From Methylotenera_A sp046598525 (GTDB taxonomy: Bacteria; Pseudomonadota; Gammaproteobacteria; Burkholderiales; Methylophilaceae): a DNA stretch of 19,558 bases. The notes under the pieces are model-generated. The model did no database searches. It was not told where the DNA came from and saw only the letters and a list, made by a program, of their open reading frames with translations. Shown here in pieces: positions 13,080 to 19,558 of the stretch. The translations under genes were made by a program, and so were the position numbers. The stretch lies in NCBI GenBank assembly GCA_046598525.1, contig JBKJIJ010000022.1, positions 1 through 19,558 on the forward strand, read 5' to 3'. Each line of letters starts with the position of its first letter. Position 1 is the first letter of the stretch.

Positions 13080-15813
13080 AAGTACGTGCTACTTCTACCA
13101 TTTCGTAGACCTCAAGCAAGTCACCCACTTCAATGTCATTGTAGTTTTTCAACGACAAGCCGCACTCAAAGTTGTTTTTCACTTCTTTTACATCATCTTT
13201 AAAGCGTTTTAATGAATCCAATTCGCCTGTATGAATAATCACATTATTACGTAACACACGCACGCGTGAATTGCGTTTAATCATACCGTCTTGTACATAG
13301 CAACCTGCAATTGAGCCCACTTTTGAAATACGGAACACTTCGCGAATCTCTACCGTACCAATCATGCTTTCTTTTTGCTCTGGTTTCAACATACCACCTA
13401 AAGCGGCTTTTACTTCGTCAACCGCTTCGTAAATAATATTGTAGTAGCGCACATCAACACCCAACGTATCGATTAATTTACGTGAGCCAGTATCGGCGCG
13501 CACATTAAAACCAATCAATACCGCGCCAGAAGCCGCACTTAAGTTCACATCCGATTCAGAAATAGCGCCCACACCAGTGTGGATAATATTCACTTTCACT
13601 TCAGCTGTTGATAGTTTTTGCAAGCTGGTTGCCAACGCTTCGTAAGATCCCTGCACGTCTGATTTAATAATCAGATTTAAGATTTGCACTTCGCCTTCGG
13701 TCATTTGATCGAACATGTTTTCAAGCTTAGCCGCTTGCTGTTTGGCCAATTTAGTATCGCGGAATTTACCCGCACGGAAGTTAGCGATTTCGCGTGCTTT
13801 ACGCTCATCGTTTAACACAATCACTTCTTCACCTGCGCTTGGCACATCAGACAAACCTAAGATTTCTACCGGAATCGATGGGCCTGCTTCTTTAATATCA
13901 TTGCCAGATTCATCCAACATAGCGCGAACTTTACCGAAAGTAGAGCCTGCTAAAATCATATCGCCACGTTTTAACGTACCAGATTGCACTAATACGGTTG
14001 TCACAGGGCCACGGCCTTTATCCAAGCGGCCTTCAATTACCAAGCCTTTAGCTGGCGTGTTTTTCGGTGCTTGCAGCTCTAAAATTTCGGCTTGTAACAA
14101 TACAGCTTCTAGCAACTCATCAATACCTTTACCTGTTTTAGCAGACACTTCACGGAACATCACTTCGCCGCCGAAATCTTCAGGCACCACTTCTTGCGCT
14201 ACCAATTCCATTTTTACGCGCTCAGGTGCAGCATCTGGTTTATCAATTTTGTTAATCGCCACAACTAACGGCACACCAGCCGCTTTGGCATGGTGAATCG
14301 CTTCAATGGTTTGTGGCATCACGCCGTCATCGGCAGAAACCACTAAAATCACCACATCGGTAGCTTTTGCACCGCGTGCACGCATAGCTGTAAACGCTTC
14401 ATGGCCTGGCGTATCTAAGAAAGTCACCATACCGCGCGGTGTTTCAACGTGATAAGCGCCAATGTGTTGCGTAATACCACCTGCCTCGCCTGAAGCCACA
14501 CGGCTACGACGAATGTAATCCAAGAGTGATGTTTTACCATGGTCAACGTGGCCCATTACCGTTACAACTGGCGGACGCGTTTCCATAATCGCTTGCGCGT
14601 GCTCTGCTTCTTCTAAGAACACATCTGGATCATTTGGCGCTGCTGCAGCCGCTTTATGGCCCATTTCTTCTACTAAAATAATGGCTGTTTCTTGATCAAG
14701 CACTTGGTTAATCGTCACCATCATGCCCATACTCATAAGCTTTTTAATCACTTCGCCCGATTTAACCGCCATTTTGTGCGCTAATTCGGCCACAGTTATG
14801 GTTTCTGGCACCAACACTTCATACACAATCGCCTCAGTAGGCACTGTAAATGCGTGTTCAGCGTCATCATCCTGATGCGATCTGTTTTTACCTTTTGGTG
14901 AGCGCCAATTAGAACCGGTCGTTACCGCACCACGCGTTTTTAAGCCGCGTTTCTTGTTCTCAGCATCTGTCCACTCTTTGTTATTGCCTTTGGCTTTTTT
15001 GGCATCTTTAGCGGGAGCAGGTTTTGCAACCGCGCCAACTTTAGCAACTGGCTTATGCAATGTGCCTTCCGATAATTTAGCCGCTTTTACTTTTGCCGCT
15101 TCTGCTTCCGCAATTTTTCTTGCTTCTTCATCTAAACGGCGTTGAATCAACTCTTGTTTTTTACGTACATCTTCGGCTTGCATGGCCGCTAGCGTGGCGT
15201 GGCGTTTTGCCTCTAGCTCACGAATCGTTACTTGTTCAGGCGTAAGCACTTGTTTTTTGATGGTTGTAGGCTTTACAACTTCTTCAACAACTGGCACAGG
15301 TACTGGTGTTGGCGCAGGAACTGGTTCCGGCTCTGCTATTACTTCAACAGGCGCTTCAACTACTACCACTTCAGCAACGGGCTCTTCTACTTGCTCAATA
15401 ACAATTTCTTCAACAACAGGTTCAGCAATAACGGGTTCAACCGGCGCAATCTCTTCAGCCACTTCTACTATTGGCTCAGGCGTCTCTTTTGCAGCCGTTA
15501 ATTCTTCAGCCTCATCAGGGCGCTCTAATACACGTTTTTTACGCACCTCTACTTGAATAGTGCGCGCGCGGCCTGAGCTATCAGTTTTTTTAATTTCAGT
15601 ATTGGATTTGCGTGTTAGCGTAATTTTGCTTTTAGGCGCTGAATCGGCGCCATGTTCTTTACGCAAATATTCTAACAATGCCGATTTATCTGACTCTTCA
15701 AGACTATCTTCCAATGCCGATTTAACAACACCCGCGCTTTTAAGTTGATCTAACAGCAAGGCGGTTGGCAGCCCTAGCTCTGCGGCGAATTGTGCTACGG
15801 TTGTTTGTGCCAT
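13075..15813 (-). CDS. infB: Translation initiation factor IF-2
   Basis: A 912-residue GTPase that brings initiator fMet-tRNA to the 30S and promotes subunit joining. An IF2 N-domain is at 1-52. A long low-complexity Val/Glu/Pro linker covers about 111-182, followed by a charged helical region (195-245), a basic stretch, and a second N-domain near 325-385. The G domain starts about 415: G1 GHVDHGKT at 421-428, G3 DTPGH at 468-471 plus the following residue, G4 NKID at 521-524, and G5 SAKTG. Domains II to IV follow and end YEMVEVART. GGAG lies six bases before the ATG. It is 67 bases downstream of nusA. The long proline-rich linker is typical of proteobacterial long-form IF2. Confidence 0.98.
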   Translation of the reverse strand: MAQTTVAQFAAELGLPTALLLDQLKSAGVVKSALEDSLEESDKSALLEYLRKEHGADSAPKSKITLTRKSNTEIKKTDSSGRARTIQVEVRKKRVLERPDEAEELTAAKETPEPIVEVAEEIAPVEPVIAEPVVEEIVIEQVEEPVAEVVVVEAPVEVIAEPEPVPAPTPVPVPVVEEVVKPTTIKKQVLTPEQVTIRELEAKRHATLAAMQAEDVRKKQELIQRRLDEEARKIAEAEAAKVKAAKLSEGTLHKPVAKVGAVAKPAPAKDAKKAKGNNKEWTDAENKKRGLKTRGAVTTGSNWRSPKGKNRSHQDDDAEHAFTVPTEAIVYEVLVPETITVAELAHKMAVKSGEVIKKLMSMGMMVTINQVLDQETAIILVEEMGHKAAAAAPNDPDVFLEEAEHAQAIMETRPPVVTVMGHVDHGKTSLLDYIRRSRVASGEAGGITQHIGAYHVETPRGMVTFLDTPGHEAFTAMRARGAKATDVVILVVSADDGVMPQTIEAIHHAKAAGVPLVVAINKIDKPDAAPERVKMELVAQEVVPEDFGGEVMFREVSAKTGKGIDELLEAVLLQAEILELQAPKNTPAKGLVIEGRLDKGRGPVTTVLVQSGTLKRGDMILAGSTFGKVRAMLDESGNDIKEAGPSIPVEILGLSDVPSAGEEVIVLNDERKAREIANFRAGKFRDTKLAKQQAAKLENMFDQMTEGEVQILNLIIKSDVQGSYEALATSLQKLSTAEVKVNIIHTGVGAISESDVNLSAASGAVLIGFNVRADTGSRKLIDTLGVDVRYYNIIYEAVDEVKAALGGMLKPEQKESMIGTVEIREVFRISKVGSIAGCYVQDGMIKRNSRVRVLRNNVIIHTGELDSLKRFKDDVKEVKNNFECGLSLKNYNDIEVGDLLEVYEMVEVARTL

Positions 15814-15880
15814 TTACTGCTCCAATCTCTCTATATTCTGCTACTTACATACAATATTTACTAATGAACGCATTGCTTGG

Positions 15881-17347
15881 TTACTTAAACCAAGGCGCGC
15901 GCGCGGTCAAAATTAGACCTTTAGCGCGTTCTGCATCCATGCTTGTCATTTCGACCAATTCATCAACCGCTAATTCCGCTAAATCATCCATGGTTGAAAC
16001 ACCTTTAGATGCCAAAAGATGCGCAGTTTCTTCATCCATGCCGTCCATCGTCAATAAATCAGCACTGGCTTCTTCCACTTTTTCTTCTTTAGCAATGGCT
16101 TCAGTTAACAAAGCAGCACGCGCACGTGCGCGCAATTCATTAATGGTGTCTTCATCAAATGCGTCAATTTCAGCCATTTCAGCTAAAGGCACATAAGCGA
16201 TTTCTTCTAAGGTGCTAAAACCTTCTTGCACTAAAATATCAGCCACTTCTTCATCAACGTCTAATTTTTCCATAAACAATTGACTAACATTCGCATATTC
16301 GGTTTGATTTTTCTCAGCAGCTTGCTCTTCTGTCAAAATATTCAAAGTCCAGCCGGTTAGCTCAGAAGCTAAACGTACGTTTTGGCCGCTACGACCAATT
16401 GCTAAAGCCAATTGTTCTTCATTAACTACTACATCCATGCTGTGTGCATCTTCATCCACAACAATAGAGGAAACTTCTGCAGGCGCCATGGCGTTAATCA
16501 CAAATTGCGCTGGCTCCATGCTCCACAACACAATATCCACGCGCTCGCCAGCCAATTCGCCAGTAACCGCTTGTACGCGCGAACCACGCATACCAACGCA
16601 AGTACCCACTGGGTCTAAACGTTGATCGTTGGTTTTAACCGCAATTTTTGAGCGCAAACCAGGGTCACGCGCAGCAGCGCGAATTTCCAGCAAACCTTCT
16701 TCAATTTCAGGCACTTCTAATTCAAATAAACGCTTCAAAAAGTCTGGTGCAATACGCGATAAGATTAATTGCGGGCCACGGCCACCACGTTCAATACGCG
16801 ATAAATAAGCACGTACACGGTCACCAACACGTAAATTCTCTTTAGGAATCATCGCTTCACGCGGCAATAAGCACTCAATACGACCCACTTCAATAATCGC
16901 GCTGCCTTTTTCCATGCGCTTAATTACGCCGGTTACAAGGTTTTCATTACGCGCTAAAAAGTCTTCAAGAATTTGCTCACGCTCAGCTTCACGCACTTTT
17001 TGCAAAATAACTTGCTTAGCAGCTTGCGCGCCAATACGGCCAAATTCAATATTTTCTAACGGCTCTTCATAGTATTCGCCAATGACACGGCCAGCCGCAT
17101 GATCGCTTTCTTCATCAAACTGAAAAGCCGAATTTTCAAGCAAGTCATATTCCACATATTGCCAGCGTCTAAACGTCTCATAAGAACCGCTTTCGCGGTC
17201 AATCGTCACGCGAATATCCGCATCGTCATGATGTTTTTTCTTGGTAGCCGAAGCTAAAGCCAATTCCAAAGCTGTAAAAATGACCTCTTTGCTAACGTTT
17301 TTTTCGTGAGCTAAGGCATCTACCAATAATAAAATTTCACGACTCAT
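15881..17347 (-). CDS. nusA: Transcription termination/antitermination protein NusA
   Basis: A 488-residue protein that binds RNA polymerase near the RNA exit and affects pausing, termination and rRNA antitermination. The N-terminal domain covers about 1-125 (MSREILLLVDALAHEKNVSKEVI start). An S1 domain is at about 135-200 (LVTGVIKRMEKGSAIIEVG). KH1 contains GMRGSRVQ and KH2 contains GRSGQNVR (about 230-345). Two acidic helix-hairpin-helix repeats form the C-terminal domain (about 360-488), as in proteobacterial NusA. GGAG precedes the ATG. It sits between rimP and infB, the usual order, and may regulate its own operon as in Escherichia coli. Confidence 0.98.
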   Translation of the reverse strand: MSREILLLVDALAHEKNVSKEVIFTALELALASATKKKHHDDADIRVTIDRESGSYETFRRWQYVEYDLLENSAFQFDEESDHAAGRVIGEYYEEPLENIEFGRIGAQAAKQVILQKVREAEREQILEDFLARNENLVTGVIKRMEKGSAIIEVGRIECLLPREAMIPKENLRVGDRVRAYLSRIERGGRGPQLILSRIAPDFLKRLFELEVPEIEEGLLEIRAAARDPGLRSKIAVKTNDQRLDPVGTCVGMRGSRVQAVTGELAGERVDIVLWSMEPAQFVINAMAPAEVSSIVVDEDAHSMDVVVNEEQLALAIGRSGQNVRLASELTGWTLNILTEEQAAEKNQTEYANVSQLFMEKLDVDEEVADILVQEGFSTLEEIAYVPLAEMAEIDAFDEDTINELRARARAALLTEAIAKEEKVEEASADLLTMDGMDEETAHLLASKGVSTMDDLAELAVDELVEMTSMDAERAKGLILTARAPWFK

Positions 17348-17416
17348 TGCTTTTCTCCAACTTTAAATTTATTTAATTCTTTTAACTTTTTGCTTAATTA
17401 ACTATATGGCCGTTGC

Positions 17417-17902
17417 CTAAAAAATAGGGCTTAATCGTGCTTTATCAATGTTATTAAAAGCTAGCCGATAAACAATGCCTTCAAATTCCATCAAAACATG
17501 GCCATCTTCAAAGCCTTTTATTACGCCCAAAAATGTTTTACGTGGCAAAGTGGTTTCAGCCGCACTAGGGCTTTCATCTTTAACGCCAACACGTAACTTA
17601 ATTTGCGCGCGTTCACCGGCAAAACGGACAAAATCTTTTTCTTTTTTCAGTACGCGATCCATTCCAGCCGATGAAATTTCCAATCGATCGTATTCAATTT
17701 CATGATCCACTGTTAAAACATTGCCTAATTGGTTACTCACCAACACGCAATCATCAATATTCACGCTATCTTTAATATCAGTCGGGCTAAGCTTGTCAAT
17801 AAACACGCGCAACAACTTACCGCGATTCGAAATCTCGAGATCGACCAACTCAAAACCAAGCTGAGTAACCGTTTTATCAATTAAGCCATGCAAATCTTGC
17901 AT
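17417..17902 (-). CDS. rimP: Ribosome maturation factor RimP
   Basis: A 161-residue protein assisting 30S maturation, mainly of the head and central pseudoknot. The N-terminal domain has LGFELVDLEISNRGKLLRVFID (about 17-38), then SVNIDDCVLVSNQLGNVLTVDHEIEYDRLEISSAGMDRVLKKEKDFVRFAGERAQIKL (SSAG replaces the commoner SSPG). The C-terminal SH3-like part has FLGVIKGFEDGHVLMEFEG. AAAGGA is nine bases before the ATG. It is the first gene of the block and is preceded by a promoter and a hairpin. Confidence 0.95.
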   Translation of the reverse strand: MQDLHGLIDKTVTQLGFELVDLEISNRGKLLRVFIDKLSPTDIKDSVNIDDCVLVSNQLGNVLTVDHEIEYDRLEISSAGMDRVLKKEKDFVRFAGERAQIKLRVGVKDESPSAAETTLPRKTFLGVIKGFEDGHVLMEFEGIVYRLAFNNIDKARLSPIF

Positions 17903-17938
17903 TACCGCGCATCCTTTAAACTACATATCCTGCAGAAA

Positions 17939-17962
17939 CAAAAAATGGGCACAAAGCCCATT
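17939..17962 (-). terminator. Terminator-like hairpin in the rimP leader / after the glycosyltransferase
   Basis: Read on the minus strand, AATGGGC pairs with GCCCATT (17956-17962 with 17944-17950) around a five-base loop, followed by TTTTTG. It can end transcripts from the glycosyltransferase gene. Because it also lies downstream of the TATAAT at 17978-17983, it may attenuate the rimP operon. Confidence 0.75.
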
Positions 17963-17977
17963 CAAATTATTGCCCAT

Positions 17978-17986
17978 ATTATACCA
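17978..17986 (-). promoter_or_regulatory. Extended -10 promoter candidate for the rimP operon
   Basis: Read on the minus strand, TGGTATAAT (17978-17986) is a perfect extended -10 element about 76 bases upstream of the rimP ATG. A second TATAAT is at 18001-18006. No strong -35 box is seen for either. Confidence 0.55.
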
Positions 17987-18059
17987 ATTAATTGTATTAA
18001 ATTATAGTGTTACTGTGACCTTAATGCATTGTAAATGAACAGTTTCAATTGATAACCAA

Positions 18060-19265
18060 CTAATTTTGAATTTCAACGTTCATGACGTCGACGCAATGTT
18101 GAATTCTGCGCTCAAAAGTCTTTTCAAATGTATGATTTTCTGAAAATTTAAGAGCAGCCATTGCTTTAGGCTTTATTAAATGCCTGTTGTTATTTAAATG
18201 TTCAATTTGATCAGCTAATTTTGTAATAGATCCAAGCGGTGTTACCCATCCGACATCAACTATATCAACAATTCCTATATGTGCCTCGTTTGCGTAACCT
18301 ACAATTGGTACACCACAGGCATAAGTTTCTAAATAGGTGCAAGATGGATCTCCTTGCTTATGACAACATATAAATAAGTCAACGTTATTTTTTATATACG
18401 GTACTAATTCCGTTTCATATGCTACTGCACCTTGCAAAAATACAGTATCTTGTAAACTATAAGCATTTATTTTGCTTTTTAATTGATTATCTAAATCACC
18501 TGATCCGAAAATATTTAAATAGTAAGAAATCTTTCTTTTTTTTAACTCACTTGCCAACTCAATTAAATCTTCAACCCCTTTTATTGCTGTCAAGCGACCT
18601 GAAAAACAAAGTCTTAAAGGAGCGGTTGTATCTAAATATTCAAGTCTTAAATTTAGCAAAGTCTTACTTATAAGCATTTCATTTGTATTGCGCGTGTCAA
18701 AATACATTATAGAGTTTGCAACCAATCTAGAATATTGTTTGTATGCCGCCATACCGTTTGCTTGCAAACCATCTGATATTATTAATGCATTTCGCAGCCT
18801 AAACTCTTGCCGAAACAACCAAATTATTGATTTAAATTTTCTCAAAATGCTATTGTTGCAAAGTGAAATTATTTGCAATCGAGTTTTAAACGTGTATTCC
18901 AATATATAAATACATTTTACATTTGAAATTTTACATAATTTTGCTAAATTAACTTGTTGAAAATCGTCTGCTGACGCCAAAACAATTTCAATATTTTTTA
19001 AATGCTCGACCTGAATTGGGTCATTAGCATTAATTATTAATACATCAAAAAACTCGTGCAGATTATCAGAATATTTAACCAGACCAAAACTTGGAACCGG
19101 GCTAGTATCAACACGTATTAATAACTTAATTTTACCTGGCCAGTAACTTTTATAAACCTTCATTCCCTCATAAAATTTATGATCGAAGTAATATTCGCCA
19201 TCAATCTCCCACACTCCAACAGACGGACAAATTAACAATCTATTGTTGTTTACAGATTCCGCCAT
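18060..19265 (-). CDS. GT-B glycosyltransferase (GT4-like)
   Basis: A 401-residue protein. The C-terminal half (about 215-375) shows the group 1/GT4 fold: LRLCFSGRLTAIKGVEDLIELASEL, then YYLNIFGSGDLDNQLKSKI, LQDTVFLQGAV, and GDPSCTYLETYACGVPIVGYANEAHIGIVD. The last contains the nucleotide-sugar-binding Glu region, although the usual first Glu of E-x7-E is not obvious. The N-terminal half is divergent, and I cannot assign a donor or acceptor. There is no signal peptide. AAAGG is five bases before the ATG. The gene is richer in A and T than its neighbours (Asn, Ile and Lys codons dominate). It stands alone between a 5S rRNA and rimP, which suggests acquisition. A role in surface polysaccharide is likely only by family. 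Confidence 0.8.
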   Translation of the reverse strand: MAESVNNNRLLICPSVGVWEIDGEYYFDHKFYEGMKVYKSYWPGKIKLLIRVDTSPVPSFGLVKYSDNLHEFFDVLIINANDPIQVEHLKNIEIVLASADDFQQVNLAKLCKISNVKCIYILEYTFKTRLQIISLCNNSILRKFKSIIWLFRQEFRLRNALIISDGLQANGMAAYKQYSRLVANSIMYFDTRNTNEMLISKTLLNLRLEYLDTTAPLRLCFSGRLTAIKGVEDLIELASELKKRKISYYLNIFGSGDLDNQLKSKINAYSLQDTVFLQGAVAYETELVPYIKNNVDLFICCHKQGDPSCTYLETYACGVPIVGYANEAHIGIVDIVDVGWVTPLGSITKLADQIEHLNNNRHLIKPKAMAALKFSENHTFEKTFERRIQHCVDVMNVEIQN

Positions 19266-19451
19266 ATCTACCTTTAAAATTTCGTTATCTTAGGCTTGAA
19301 GTATGACTTATATTGCATTTCAAGTGTTTATTGCATTAATTATTAATTATCTAGGTTCTAAACAAATTATGTAAATTAGACAAATTAGTATTATTAAGAG
19401 TATTTTTTAAGGAAATAAATAACTTAATATTAAGACAAAACAAACAGTCGT
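19266..19451. other. AT-rich leader region of the glycosyltransferase, no gene seen
   Basis: Between the 5S terminator and the glycosyltransferase start. An inverted repeat CTTGAA/TTCAAG lies at about 19292-19297 and 19316-19321, and some -10-like AT-rich boxes occur, but no promoter can be chosen with confidence. Confidence 0.35.
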
Positions 19452-19484
19452 TAAAAACAAAAAAGCCTCCACAAGGGAGGCTTT
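19452..19484 (-). terminator. Terminator of the rRNA operon
   Basis: Read on the minus strand, AAAGCCTCC pairs with GGAGGCTTT (19476-19484 with 19462-19470) around a five-base loop, followed by TTTTGTTTTTAA. It lies 35 bases beyond the 5S 3' end. Confidence 0.92.
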
Positions 19485-19519
19485 GCGTAAACCAGCATGA
19501 TGCTGATTTGGTATAAATA

Positions 19520-19558
19520 GCTTGGCGGTGACCTACTTTCGCATGCGAAGAGCATACT
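19520..19558 (-). rRNA. rrf: 5S rRNA, 3' end (partial)
   Basis: The last 39 bases, read on the minus strand, match the 3' part of betaproteobacterial 5S rRNA: GCGAAAGTAGGTCACCGCC followed by AAGC, including the conserved GAAAGTAGGT. The 5' part and presumably the 23S and 16S genes lie beyond the window. Confidence 0.93.

Noticed and set aside
13715..14296. A 193-codon plus-strand ORF
   Set aside because: It is antisense to the IF2 GTPase and following domains, with no ribosome binding site and no recognisable pattern.
15182..15556. Plus-strand ORFs rich in Thr/Ser or Asn/Phe opposite infB
   Set aside because: They are shadows of the low-complexity Val/Glu/Pro linker of IF2, whose repeated codons keep the other strand open.

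Overview
The window reads as chromosomal DNA of an AT-rich betaproteobacterium, most likely a methylotroph of the Methylophilaceae (Methylotenera-like). The taxonomic call is an inference from three things: the order rimP-nusA-infB-rbfA-truB-rpsO-pnp, two PEP-CTERM secreted proteins, and a free-standing pqqA gene for the PQQ precursor peptide. PQQ is the cofactor of XoxF/MxaF-type methanol dehydrogenases.

Layout: (1) 1-3830, plus strand, is the right end of an integrated phage- or plasmid-like element. It holds the 3' part of a Toprim/DUF3987 primase-helicase-like protein, a small linker protein, a VRR-NUC nuclease-like protein and two overlapping small conserved proteins, closed by a hairpin. 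(2) 3947-6293 carries two minus-strand PEP-CTERM genes, each with its own terminator, separated by a 575-base non-coding stretch full of inverted repeats. (3) 6243-6365 holds a 23-codon minus-strand pqqA with ribosome binding site and terminator. (4) 6647-6841 is a small plus-strand hypothetical gene. (5) 6929-7363 is a minus-strand tRNA operon Pro(TGG)-Arg(TCT)-His(GTG), with a clear promoter and terminator. (6) 7417-8843, plus strand, carries folD and dksA, ending in a bidirectional terminator shared with pnp.

(7) 8914-17986, minus strand, is the classic transcription/translation block. In transcription order it is rimP, nusA, infB, rbfA, truB, rpsO, pnp. It matures the 30S subunit (RimP, RbfA), elongates and terminates transcription (NusA), starts translation (IF2), modifies tRNA (TruB), and supplies S15 and the RNA-degrading PNPase. 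rpsO has its own promoter and a terminator before pnp. A 124-base nested inverted repeat fills the infB-rbfA gap. (8) 18060-19265 is an AT-rich minus-strand glycosyltransferase that looks acquired. (9) 19452-19558 holds the terminator and the 3' end of a minus-strand 5S rRNA, so an rRNA operon continues beyond the window.

The most noteworthy items are the orphan pqqA in a gap that looks empty to ordinary gene calling, the nested hairpin inside the infB-rbfA transcript, the 98-base out-of-frame gene overlap in the mobile module, and the dyad-rich regions near the PEP-CTERM genes. I did not find a clearly new multi-gene system.
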